Origin: Aestuariivita sp964402685
GTDB taxonomy: Bacteria > Pseudomonadota > Alphaproteobacteria > Rhodobacterales > Rhodobacteraceae
DNA: 19,201 bases
Assembly: GCA_964402685.1 (NCBI GenBank)
Contig: CAYODE010000062.1
Location: 1 to 19,201 of the forward strand
Direction of reading: 5' to 3'
Positions 1-6,769 of the stretch are shown in pieces. A model generated the notes under the pieces. That model ran no database searches, was not told where the DNA came from, and saw nothing but the letters and a program-made list of their open reading frames with translations. A program made the translations under genes and the position numbers. How positions within the stretch are numbered: position 1 is the first letter of the stretch; each line of letters begins with the position of its first letter.

Positions 1-421
1 GCTTGATCGGCCACAGCAAGCGGCGTGCCTTGTCGAGGTTTCCGTTATCTGGCCACGAGTTCAGTGGTGCGAAACGCTGCGTGCCGTTGCCCGCGCCACC
101 ACGACCATCCGCCGTGCGGTAAGTACCGGCGCTGTGCCACGCCATGCGGATGAACAGACCACCATAGTGCCCGTAGTCCGCAGGCCACCAGTCCTGGCTG
201 TCGGTCATCAGCGCGTAGAGATCCTTTTTGAGCGCGTCATAGTCGATCTTGTCGAATTCTTCCGCATAGTCGAACTCTGCACCCATCGGATCCGAGGCAG
301 GCGCATTCTGATGCAGAATTTTCAGATTCAGCTGGTTTGGCCACCAGTTGCGATTTGATTGCACCGCCAGCTGGGTGTGCATCACCGGGCATTTGCCGGC
401 TGGAATGTCATTTCCGTCCAT
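1..421 (-). CDS. katG: Catalase-peroxidase KatG, N-terminal part (cut by window edge)
   Basis: Bifunctional haem catalase-peroxidase that destroys hydrogen peroxide. Only the first 140 codons are present; the rest lies beyond base 1. The translation begins MDGNDIPAGKCPVMH and carries the distal haem pocket FIRMAWHSAGTYR, giving catalytic Arg92, Trp95 and His96. Trp95 corresponds to the tryptophan of the Met-Tyr-Trp adduct that defines KatG. The DWWPADYGHYGG segment just before it is also typical of the family. The ATG at 419-421 has a GGAGAG ribosome binding site about 7 nt upstream. The gene diverges from oxyR, the classical arrangement in which OxyR activates katG under peroxide stress. A short reading frame ends 15 nt before this start and may be a leader peptide (described separately). 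Confidence 0.95.
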   Translation of the reverse strand, partial: MDGNDIPAGKCPVMHTQLAVQSNRNWWPNQLNLKILHQNAPASDPMGAEFDYAEEFDKIDYDALKKDLYALMTDSQDWWPADYGHYGGLFIRMAWHSAGTYRTADGRGGAGNGTQRFAPLNSWPDNGNLDKARRLLWPIK

Positions 422-436
422 GAAACTCTCCGTTGG

Positions 437-529
437 TTAAGCCGAAAAGCGTAGCCACTCAGGCGACGCGATATGATGTCTCTGGCACAAGCTATGTCGC
501 AGCAGTGTGACAGCCAGTCTGTCGTTCAC
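437..529 (-). CDS. Possible 30-codon leader peptide upstream of katG
   Basis: A GTG at 527-529 opens a 30-codon frame that closes with TAA at 437-439, leaving 15 nt before the katG ATG. The GTG is preceded by a purine-rich GGGGAGGAAAG that serves well as a ribosome binding site. The peptide starts MNDRLAVTLLRHSLC, continues with QRHHI and ends EWLRFSA. It is rich in Arg and His and has one Cys. The ribosome binding site and GTG lie in the loop of the 8-bp inverted repeat at 519-548, whose other arm encodes the second to fourth residues. I do not recognise the peptide. An open frame of this length could arise by chance in GC-rich DNA, so the case rests on the start signal and position. Confidence 0.35.
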   Translation of the reverse strand: MNDRLAVTLLRHSLCQRHHIASPEWLRFSA

Positions 530-548
530 CTTTCCTCCCCAACGACAG
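519..548. repeat. 8-bp perfect inverted repeat in the katG-oxyR gap
   Basis: CTGTCGTT (519-526) and AACGACAG (541-548) are perfect inverted copies separated by 14 bases. On the katG-sense RNA this folds into a hairpin whose loop is GGGGAGGAAAGGTG, containing the ribosome binding site and GTG of the candidate leader frame. As DNA it could instead be an operator. It does not match the ATAG-N7-CTAT pattern known for OxyR. Confidence 0.6.
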
Positions 549-588
549 GCTTGGCCCTCGTTTAGCAGAGTCGGGTGATTGGATTAAG

Positions 589-616
589 TTGCATTTTCTG
601 ATTGCTGCGATAAATA
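589..616 (+). promoter_or_regulatory. Promoter-like sequence abutting the oxyR start
   Basis: TTGCAT (589-594), a 16-bp spacer and TAAATA (611-616) resemble -35 and -10 elements. Transcription would begin at about 622-623, on or next to the oxyR ATG at 623, and no ribosome binding site is visible before that ATG. Together this suggests a leaderless mRNA. The AT-rich near-palindrome ATAA-N7-TTAT at 610-624 overlaps the -10 and has the half-site spacing of an OxyR site, so autoregulation is possible. This is based on pattern only. Confidence 0.4.
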
Positions 617-622
617 TTTTTT

Positions 623-1546
623 ATGGCTAATGTGACCTTGAAACAGCTCCGCTATTTCGAAGCGCTTGTTCAGCATGGCCACTTTGGGCGCGCGGCCGAA
701 GCCTCGGCCGTATCGCAACCTGCTTTGTCTATTCAAATCAAAGAGCTGGAAGAAGAGCTCGGCATGGTTCTGTTTGAGCGCGGTCCGCGACAGGTCCGGC
801 TGACCGGCTTTGGCGAGGAATTTGCCACGCGTGTCAGCGGCATTCTGCGCGCGGTTGACGAATTAGGTGACCTCGCACGGTCGGCGCGAGACCGCCTGGT
901 TGGGCGGCTTCGGATCGGAGTGATTCCCACGATCGCGCCGTATCTTTTGCCCACATTGCTGGGACGATTGTCAGACTTGCATCTGGGTTTGGATATTCAC
1001 GTCCGGGAAACTGTTACGCCGCGCCTTTTGAGCGAATTATCAGATGGCCAGCTGGATTGTGCGATCCTTGCCCTGCCGGTGTCAGATCCCGCGTTGACAG
1101 AAGTGGAGTTGTTCTCCGAAGCGATGGTGCTTGTTCGTCCTGAAGGCCGGGGGCAAGAACCTTGTCCGACGGTCGAAGAATTGCGGGCCGAGCGTTTGTT
1201 GCTTTTGGAAGAAGGTCACTGTTTTCGCGACCAGGCCCTGTCCTTTTGCAACATAGGCGCGGCGCGTCCGCGCCAAGGCTTAGACGGGAGCTCGCTGTCA
1301 ACGCTGGTGCAAATGGTGGGGGCAGGAATTGGTGTTACACTGATCCCGGAAATGGCGGTGCCGCTCGAAACACGGTCCGCAGCAGTTTCCCTTGCGCGGT
1401 TTGATCCGCCGGAACCCGGCAGGACTGTCGGCATGGTTTGGCGCAAGACGAGCCCCTTGGCCGAGAGCCTTATGCAGATTGCAGAGGAAACCCGCGCCTG
1501 CGCCCAATCCTTGCGCGACGTCCGGGAGGTTCCACCTGCGCGGTGA
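623..1546 (+). CDS. oxyR: Hydrogen peroxide-sensing LysR-type regulator OxyR
   Basis: A 307-residue LysR-family transcription factor. The N-terminal winged helix-turn-helix (about 1-65) contains GHFGRAAEASAVSQPALS, followed by a linker helix and an effector domain from about residue 95. The diagnostic OxyR segment EEGHCFRDQALSFC places redox cysteines at 200 and 209, matching Cys199 and Cys208 of the E. coli protein, which form the activating disulfide. IPTIAPYLLP and LDCAILAL are also OxyR-like. The ATG at 623 gives the usual LysR N-terminus; no SD is visible, consistent with a leaderless transcript. It diverges from katG, its expected target, and is followed 43 nt later by an MBL-fold gene on the same strand. 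In the family, OxyR activates antioxidant genes and often represses itself. Confidence 0.95.
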   Translation: MANVTLKQLRYFEALVQHGHFGRAAEASAVSQPALSIQIKELEEELGMVLFERGPRQVRLTGFGEEFATRVSGILRAVDELGDLARSARDRLVGRLRIGVIPTIAPYLLPTLLGRLSDLHLGLDIHVRETVTPRLLSELSDGQLDCAILALPVSDPALTEVELFSEAMVLVRPEGRGQEPCPTVEELRAERLLLLEEGHCFRDQALSFCNIGAARPRQGLDGSSLSTLVQMVGAGIGVTLIPEMAVPLETRSAAVSLARFDPPEPGRTVGMVWRKTSPLAESLMQIAEETRACAQSLRDVREVPPAR

Positions 1547-1589
1547 GTTTTGCGTGACAGGACGCACAAGCACTCTATCGTCTTACCCT

Positions 1590-2420
1590 ATGTTCAGAGT
1601 GTTAATCGCCGCCCTTGCCTGTTTTGCCGCGATGCCCGTCGCAGCACAGGACCGCCGCCCCAGTCACTGCATCGCGATCGCCGATGCTGCACCGGGGCTT
1701 GAATACATCCAGAAAGCCAGCTGGACGGAACCGGTGCCCGAGTTCTCGGTGCGGTTGCAATATATAGCGCACGCCAGTTTTCTGATCCAAACTCCGGGTG
1801 GCTTGACCGCTGTGACGGATTTCACCGGTTTTATCGGCAACACGCGATTGATCCCTGATGTGGTCACTATGAATCACGCTCATTCCACCCATTGGACTGC
1901 TAATCCTGATCCGGCGATTCCTCACGTGTTGCGCGGATGGGGCGAAGAGTTTGGCACTGGCATCGACCACTACCTTGATTTGGGTGAAATGCTTGTTCGC
2001 AACGTGTCGACGGACATCCGGTCTGAATTCTCGGGCTCTGAACCGCGAGGAAACTCCATCTTTGTGTTTGAGGTTGCAGGGCTGTGTGTGGGGCATTTGG
2101 GTCACCTGCATCATGTGCCCAATGACGAGCAGTTCGCTGCATTGGGTCGATTGGACGTGGTCATGGCGCCGGTGGATGGAGGTTTGACCCTGCCATTGCC
2201 CGATATGATCGCCGTTCTCAAACGTTTGAAATCTTCAGTTGTTATCCCGATGCATTGGTTCTCGGGGTTTTCTTTGGATCAATTCGTGGCCGGGATGGCG
2301 GATGAGTTCGCAATCGATATTCCGGGAGGGTCATCAATAGAAGTGTCGCTGCGCACGTTACCCGACCGCCCAACTGTTGTGGTGCTGCGCCCAGACTGGC
2401 TGCGCGATCCGGAAGAGTGA
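1590..2420 (+). CDS. Exported metallo-beta-lactamase-fold protein
   Basis: A 276-residue protein whose first 20 residues (MFRVLIAALACFAAMPVAAQ) look like a Sec signal peptide, so it is probably periplasmic. The mature part fits the UlaG/Lactamase_B_3 branch of the MBL fold: HASFLIQTPGG with TDF after it, the metal-site segment NHAHSTHW (His96, His98, His101), GHLGHLHH (about 169-175) and a late PMHW. The canonical HxHxDH Asp is Thr100 here, which may mean altered metal binding or a different reaction. The ATG at 1590 was chosen because it creates the signal peptide; a GTG at 1554 in the same frame would add 12 residues, and neither has a clear SD. It lies 43 nt after oxyR and 39 nt before a flavoenzyme gene, so all three may be co-transcribed. 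The substrate is unknown. Confidence 0.8.
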   Translation: MFRVLIAALACFAAMPVAAQDRRPSHCIAIADAAPGLEYIQKASWTEPVPEFSVRLQYIAHASFLIQTPGGLTAVTDFTGFIGNTRLIPDVVTMNHAHSTHWTANPDPAIPHVLRGWGEEFGTGIDHYLDLGEMLVRNVSTDIRSEFSGSEPRGNSIFVFEVAGLCVGHLGHLHHVPNDEQFAALGRLDVVMAPVDGGLTLPLPDMIAVLKRLKSSVVIPMHWFSGFSLDQFVAGMADEFAIDIPGGSSIEVSLRTLPDRPTVVVLRPDWLRDPEE

Positions 2421-2459
2421 CGCGTTGAGCCTGCTGGGCATTCTTGATAGGCCCGCGAT

Positions 2460-3884
2460 ATGACCATTCTGCACCCTGTCTCGGCCACTTTGGAAGAACA
2501 TCTTCGCGCTGCGTTGCCACCGGAGACGTTTCGAACATCTGAACCGCGCTTTTTTGAAGAGCCGCGTGGGCGATATCATGGTTCGGCCGGACTGATTGTA
2601 GCGCCGAAGACTGTCGATGAGGTCGCGAAGATCGTGACCGCGTGCAACGCAGCGAAAACACCAGTTGTGCCCTATGGTGGCGGCACGGGGTTGGTTGGCG
2701 GACAGGTGGTCGAGGGTGATCTGAACCCGGTTGTGCTGACGCTGGAACGAATGACACAGATCCGCGCTGTATACCCTGAAGAGAATGTGCTTGTTGCCGA
2801 AGCCGGTGTGATCCTGGCTGATGTCCAATCCGCCGCGGCCGAGGCTAATCGGTTGTTTCCATTGTCTTTGGCGGCTGAAGGCTCGGCCCGGATCGGTGGC
2901 AACCTTGCGACGAATGCCGGGGGTACGGGTGTTTTGCGCTATGGCAACGCGCGCGATCTGTGCCTGGGCCTCGAAGCGGTGCTGCCCGATGGACAGATCT
3001 GGCATGGGCTCAGCCGTTTGCGGAAGAATAACACCGGGTATGACCTGAAGAACCTTCTAATCGGCTCAGAGGGAACATTGGGCATCATTACGGCGGCTGC
3101 CCTTAAACTGTTCCCGCAGCCGGCGGGTGAAGGCACGGCCATGTTTGTGGTGCCGTCGCCTCAGGCCGCTTTGTCTCTCCTGTCATTGGCGCGCGACCGC
3201 CTAGGCGACGGGATCAGCGCCTTTGAGCTGATCCATCAGATGGGTTACCGGTTTCTGAGCGAGCACCTGCCTGACATCCGCCATCCTTTTTCCGAGGCGC
3301 CGGAATGGAGCGTTCTGATAGAACTGGGGCTCGCACACGGTCTTGATCCGCAAGAGGCGCTTACCGAACTGTTCGAAGCAGCACTTGAAAAGGGTTTGGC
3401 CACCGACGGCCTGATTGCGCAGTCGGAGACACAGCGGGCCGAGTTCTGGTCGGTACGTGAGCACATTCCTGAGGCCAACCGGCGTGTTGGCTCTGTCTCA
3501 AGCCACGACATCTCTGTTCCCCTGGGCGCGCTGCCGGAGTTCATCGAAAAGGGTTATGATGTGATCGCGAAGATCGGGGAATTTCGGATCAACTGTTTTG
3601 GCCATGTGGGCGACGGGAACTTGCATTACAACGTCTTCCCGATGCCCGGTAAAAGCCGCGCCGATCACGCGCATCAACGCGACGCTATCAAGGCGGCCAT
3701 TCATGATCTGGTGCACTCCTTTGGCGGATCAGTCAGTGCCGAGCATGGGGTCGGGCGCCTCAAGGTCAAAGACCTGCAGACTTACAGTGAGCCTGCGAAA
3801 CTTTCAGCCATGCGAGCGATTAAATCTGCGTTGGACCCTAACGGGATCATGAACCCCGGTGTGATCCTTCCCATCGACGGTTAA
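2460..3884 (+). CDS. FAD-linked D-2-hydroxyacid dehydrogenase (GlcD / D-lactate / D-2-hydroxyglutarate type)
   Basis: A 474-residue flavoprotein of the VAO/PCMH family, predicted to oxidise a D-2-hydroxy acid to the 2-keto acid. The N-terminal FAD domain shows PYGGGTGLVGG (71-81), EGSARIGGNLATNAGG (140-155) and NNTGYDLKNLLIGSEGTLG (190-208). The C-terminal FAD-oxidase domain has GHVGDGNLHYNV with His382 and His389, and SAEHGVG with Glu428-His429. These correspond to the metal-binding residues of D-2-hydroxyglutarate and D-lactate dehydrogenases. Length is normal for the family. The sequence alone does not separate glycolate, lactate and 2-hydroxyglutarate specificity, and no GlcE/GlcF partner genes are adjacent, which argues for a stand-alone D-lactate/D-2-hydroxyglutarate type enzyme. 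It ends 6 bp from the convergent apt. Confidence 0.88.
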   Translation: MTILHPVSATLEEHLRAALPPETFRTSEPRFFEEPRGRYHGSAGLIVAPKTVDEVAKIVTACNAAKTPVVPYGGGTGLVGGQVVEGDLNPVVLTLERMTQIRAVYPEENVLVAEAGVILADVQSAAAEANRLFPLSLAAEGSARIGGNLATNAGGTGVLRYGNARDLCLGLEAVLPDGQIWHGLSRLRKNNTGYDLKNLLIGSEGTLGIITAAALKLFPQPAGEGTAMFVVPSPQAALSLLSLARDRLGDGISAFELIHQMGYRFLSEHLPDIRHPFSEAPEWSVLIELGLAHGLDPQEALTELFEAALEKGLATDGLIAQSETQRAEFWSVREHIPEANRRVGSVSSHDISVPLGALPEFIEKGYDVIAKIGEFRINCFGHVGDGNLHYNVFPMPGKSRADHAHQRDAIKAAIHDLVHSFGGSVSAEHGVGRLKVKDLQTYSEPAKLSAMRAIKSALDPNGIMNPGVILPIDG

Positions 3885-3890
3885 GAGACG

Positions 3891-4421
3891 TCAAAGCCCC
3901 TCGTAAGCGCAGAGCGCGTGAACATCCATGCCCATGTCTTCCAGCACTTTGCGACCGCCCAGATCTGGCAGGTCGATAATAAATGCACAAGAAACGATTT
4001 CGCCGCCCAAACGCTCGATCAGAGAAATCCCAGCCGCGGCCGTGCCACCGGTTGCCAGCAGATCGTCCACGACCAGAACCTTTTCTCCGGCTTCGATCGC
4101 GTCGTCATGGATCTCAACAATGGCTTCACCATATTCCAGTTTGTAATCCTGGCTGATCGTGGTGCCGGGCAGCTTGCCTTTCTTGCGCACAGGGACAAAG
4201 CCAACCGACAGTTGGTGGGCAATCGCGCCGCCCAAGATGAAACCGCGTGCCTCAAGTCCGACGACTTTGTCGATGCGTTGACCAGCATACGGATGCAGCA
4301 TCTGGTCAATCGCCATCCGGAACCCGCGCGGGTCCGCGAAAAGGGTGGTCACATCGCGGAACATGATCCCCTCATGGGGGAAGTCGACGATGGTGCGGAT
4401 GTAGTCTTTGACAGTTTTCAT
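3891..4421 (-). CDS. apt: Adenine phosphoribosyltransferase
   Basis: A 176-residue cytosolic enzyme converting adenine plus PRPP to AMP and pyrophosphate. It begins MKTVKDYIRTIVDFP, followed by GIMFRDVTTL, both typical of Apt. GLEARGFILGGAIAHQL and KKGKLPGTTISQDYKLEYG contribute the adenine site and flexible loop. The PRPP-binding motif VLVVDDLLATGGTAAAG spans about 115-131. Length matches the family. The ATG at 4419-4421 has a GAGGA ribosome binding site and lies 8 nt after the stop of the upstream RhtB-type gene, so apt is the last gene of the mtnP operon. Adenine released by MtnP is its natural substrate, which ties the two ends of the operon together. Confidence 0.95.
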   Translation of the reverse strand: MKTVKDYIRTIVDFPHEGIMFRDVTTLFADPRGFRMAIDQMLHPYAGQRIDKVVGLEARGFILGGAIAHQLSVGFVPVRKKGKLPGTTISQDYKLEYGEAIVEIHDDAIEAGEKVLVVDDLLATGGTAAAGISLIERLGGEIVSCAFIIDLPDLGGRKVLEDMGMDVHALCAYEGL

Positions 4422-4429
4422 GTCCGTCC

Positions 4430-5062
4430 TCAGGAGGTTGCGCGTTTCAATGTGGCGGTCAGAACGCCCATGCCAACCAGTGTGGCGCCGCCTGCGCGCG
4501 TTAACCAGGTGATCACCGATGGCCGTTCGATGGTCCGGCGCAGGGTATCCGCGAGCAGCGCATATGCGAGCGCGTTGATCGCGGCAAGACCAACGAAAGT
4601 TGCGATCAGGATGATGAATTGGGGCAAAAGGGGTGCGTCGGGCCGGATGAACTGCGGTACGAAGGCAATGAAGAACGCGATGGATTTGGGGTTGAGCGCT
4701 GTGACCGCGGCCGCATGGCCAAAGACCGAGCGGGCTGTCACATCGCGCTGCGGTGTCATTGTTTCGAACCCGTGCGCGGGTGCAGAGCGCAGAAGCTTGA
4801 TCCCCAGCCACACCAGATAGGCCGCACCGAGCCATTTCAGGATCACAAAGGCTGTGGCCGAGGCCATAACCAAAGCGCCAAGTCCCAGAAGGGACGCCGT
4901 CATGGCAACCAGGTCACCCAATGCCACGCCGCCAGCCGAGGCGACAGCAACACTGCGTCCCTTAGACAGGGCGTAGCTTAGCACCAAAAGAACCGTTGGG
5001 CCCGGTATGAGCAGCAAGGCGGTGGAGGCGGCCACGAAGGTCAGCCACAGGTCGAGTTCCAT
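4430..5062 (-). CDS. LysE/RhtB-family amino-acid or metabolite exporter (second of the pair)
   Basis: A 210-residue inner-membrane protein of the LysE/RhtB superfamily with about six hydrophobic segments. Family marks are LLLIPGPTVLLVLSYALSKGR near the N-terminus, LKWLGAAYLVWLGIKLL, and LNPKSIAFFIAFVPQF in the middle. Members export amino acids such as lysine, homoserine, threonine or leucine by proton-motive force. The ATG at 5060-5062 gives MELDLWLTF and has AAGGAG about 9 nt upstream; a longer start 12 codons earlier would run into the preceding gene. The upstream RhtB-type gene stops 4 nt before it and apt follows after 8 nt, so the operon is tight. The substrate cannot be read from the sequence. 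Confidence 0.88.
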   Translation of the reverse strand: MELDLWLTFVAASTALLLIPGPTVLLVLSYALSKGRSVAVASAGGVALGDLVAMTASLLGLGALVMASATAFVILKWLGAAYLVWLGIKLLRSAPAHGFETMTPQRDVTARSVFGHAAAVTALNPKSIAFFIAFVPQFIRPDAPLLPQFIILIATFVGLAAINALAYALLADTLRRTIERPSVITWLTRAGGATLVGMGVLTATLKRATS

Positions 5063-5066
5063 TTCG

Positions 5067-5684
5067 CTAACTCCTTGAAATAGCGACGTTAAGGCCAAGG
5101 CCGATGAGGATTGCGCCCCCGGTGCGTTTCACCCAAAGCACCGTGCGATTGTTTGCCAGACGACGATGTAATCCGTCCGTTGCCAACACGTACAAAACGT
5201 CAGAAAGACTAAACGCAAAATTCACGATGACTCCCAAGACCAATAGTTGCCATGCGACGGGTAGGGAAGCCTCGGGCGTTGTGAATTGCGGCAAAAAAGC
5301 AAGATAAAACAGCGCGGCCTTTGGGTTTAACACTTCCACAAGGACGCTTTGCCGAAAGGATGCAATGGGCGCCGGCGGCAGCTCAGCCGCTTCTCCCTCT
5401 GCCGCGGAACGGATCAACCCGATGCCGAGCCAGATCAGGTAGAGCGCGCCAACGATTTTCAGCGCGGTATAGAGCAAAGGGATGGCATGCAGAACAATGG
5501 CCAGCCCCGCGACAGCGGCGGCAACATGCGCATACCCGCCCAAATGGATGCCGGCCGTGGCCATCAGCCCGGCAGATCGCCCGCCCGCCAGGGTGCGCGC
5601 GATCACATAAAGGACGGAGGGTCCGGGCATCAGAGCAAATGTCAGGGTCGCCGTGGCGAAAAGAAGAAACAGTTCAAGAGTCAT
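5067..5684 (-). CDS. LysE/RhtB-family amino-acid or metabolite exporter (first of the pair)
   Basis: A 205-residue predicted six-helix exporter of the LysE/RhtB superfamily. The N-terminal helix carries FALMPGPSVLYVIARTLAGGR and the central region VLNPKAALFYLAFLPQF, the two conserved signatures. It shares the family pattern with the next gene but differs widely in sequence, so the two are not a recent duplication. Its ATG overlaps the mtnP stop in an ATGA arrangement (5681-5684), implying translational coupling to mtnP. The pair may act as separate transporters or as two subunits of one; the sequence does not decide. Confidence 0.88.
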   Translation of the reverse strand: MTLELFLLFATATLTFALMPGPSVLYVIARTLAGGRSAGLMATAGIHLGGYAHVAAAVAGLAIVLHAIPLLYTALKIVGALYLIWLGIGLIRSAAEGEAAELPPAPIASFRQSVLVEVLNPKAALFYLAFLPQFTTPEASLPVAWQLLVLGVIVNFAFSLSDVLYVLATDGLHRRLANNRTVLWVKRTGGAILIGLGLNVAISRS

Positions 5685-6553
5685 AGCACGCGCCCGGCGA
5701 TGGCATTGAGTTTCTCTGCCATCGCCGGATCGCGTTTGTCCGGTGCCGTCAGAATGGCGTATTCCAACGCCCGGTCGCAGCCATAGGGGCAGGGTTCGCG
5801 ATCTGCACCCAAAAGCGCAGGTAGTCGGGCCACCATGCCGCGTGCCTTGTCCGCATTGCCCATGAGCGTCGCGATAATCTGGGAGACATCCACTTCGCCG
5901 TGATCCGGATGCCAGCTGTCATAGTCGGTGACCATCGCGACAGAAGCGTAACAAATCTCGGCCTCGCGCGCCAATTTAGCTTCGGGCATGTTGGTCATGC
6001 CGATCACATCCGCGCCCCAGCTTTCCCGGTACATCTTGGACTCAGCCAGCGTGGAGAATTGCGGACCTTCCATCGCCAGGTACGTGCCACCGCGATGCGT
6101 GTTGATGCCTTGATCCCGCGCGGCTGTCTCACAGGCATCGCTGAGCCGCGGGCATGTCGGATGCGCGACGGACACATGGGCCACCAGCCCCGGACCAAAG
6201 AACGACTTTTCGCGGGCGAAGGTGCGGTCGATGAATTGATCGACGAGAACGAAATCGCCCGGTGCCATCTCCTCCCGAAAGGATCCGACGGCGGACACAC
6301 TGATAATATCGGTGACGCCCAGTCGCTTGAGCGCATCGATGTTTGCGCGATAGGGCACGGACGTGGGCGTGTGCACGTGTCCACGCCCATGACGGGGCAG
6401 GAACGCCATTTTTACCCCGTCCAGCGTGCCTGTGAGGATCTGGTCGGACGGCGCGCCAAACGAGCTTTCCACATCCTGCCAGGTTGCGTTCTCCAGACCA
6501 TCAATCTCGTAAATCCCGGAGCCGCCAATCACGGCGATAGTGGTGTCGGTCAT
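5681..6553 (-). CDS. mtnP: S-methyl-5'-thioadenosine phosphorylase
   Basis: A 290-residue enzyme that phosphorolyses methylthioadenosine (MTA) to adenine and 5-methylthioribose 1-phosphate, recycling the by-product of polyamine and acyl-homoserine-lactone synthesis. The phosphate loop GGSGIY (10-15), PRHGRGH (53-59), the conserved SAVGSFREE and QFIDRT, and MEGPQFSTLAES (161-172) are all present. The base-binding part GMTNMPEAKLA...CYASVAMVTDYD, with Asp210 and Asp212, marks an MTA/6-aminopurine phosphorylase rather than a 6-oxopurine enzyme. The ATG at 6551-6553 follows an AAAGGGA ribosome binding site; the frame stays open further upstream, but that part has no family similarity. It is the first gene of mtnP-RhtB-RhtB-apt and diverges from the SulP gene. 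Confidence 0.93.
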   Translation of the reverse strand: MTDTTIAVIGGSGIYEIDGLENATWQDVESSFGAPSDQILTGTLDGVKMAFLPRHGRGHVHTPTSVPYRANIDALKRLGVTDIISVSAVGSFREEMAPGDFVLVDQFIDRTFAREKSFFGPGLVAHVSVAHPTCPRLSDACETAARDQGINTHRGGTYLAMEGPQFSTLAESKMYRESWGADVIGMTNMPEAKLAREAEICYASVAMVTDYDSWHPDHGEVDVSQIIATLMGNADKARGMVARLPALLGADREPCPYGCDRALEYAILTAPDKRDPAMAEKLNAIAGRVL

Positions 6554-6710
6554 GCGCTGTCCCTTTCGTGATGGGCGCAGTTTGAAACGGGCCGACTGGA
6601 CATGCAACCGGCTGCACAAACCTCGGTGCACATATGAATACCGTGCAATTCTGCGCGGTTCAGCTATGTCAGCCATGCATAGCGGCATCCCGCCTGCCCC
6701 CATGGCACGC

Positions 6711-6746
6711 CAAGCCCGCATTGCGTATCACGCGGGCTTGCCCGCA
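6711..6746 (+). repeat. Overlapping alternative hairpins in the sulP leader
   Basis: CAAGCCCGC (6711-6719) and GCGGGCTTG (6732-6740) form a perfect 9-bp inverted repeat around a 12-nt loop. The same right arm can also pair as GCGGG (6732-6736) with CCCGC (6741-6745) around CTTG. The two helices exclude each other, as in attenuators. They end about 12 nt before the CAGGA ribosome binding site at 6758. There is no T-tract, so a plain terminator is unlikely. The core GCGGGCTTGCCCGC also resembles dispersed REP-type repeats known in Pseudomonas. Confidence 0.5.
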
Positions 6747-6769
6747 AGACACTGAACAGGACACCTATT

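Noticed and set aside
422..622. Canonical OxyR box (ATAG-N7-CTAT repeated) between katG and oxyR
   Set aside because: Isolated CTAT and ATAT/GATA pieces occur near 470-495 but not at the required 11-bp spacing; only a degenerate ATAA-N7-TTAT at 610-624 fits.
1392..1589. N-terminal extension of the MBL-fold gene into oxyR
   Set aside because: The added 66 residues overlap the oxyR coding end, look like shadow sequence and would bury the signal peptide.
3918..4820. 300-codon open frame on the plus strand opposite apt and the RhtB-type gene
   Set aside because: It is antisense to two clearly recognised genes, has no family resemblance and reflects GC-rich codon bias on the real strand.
6554..6769. 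SAM- or SAH-type riboswitch ahead of mtnP
   Set aside because: I see no conserved riboswitch core or pseudoknot; the only clear structure lies on the sulP side.
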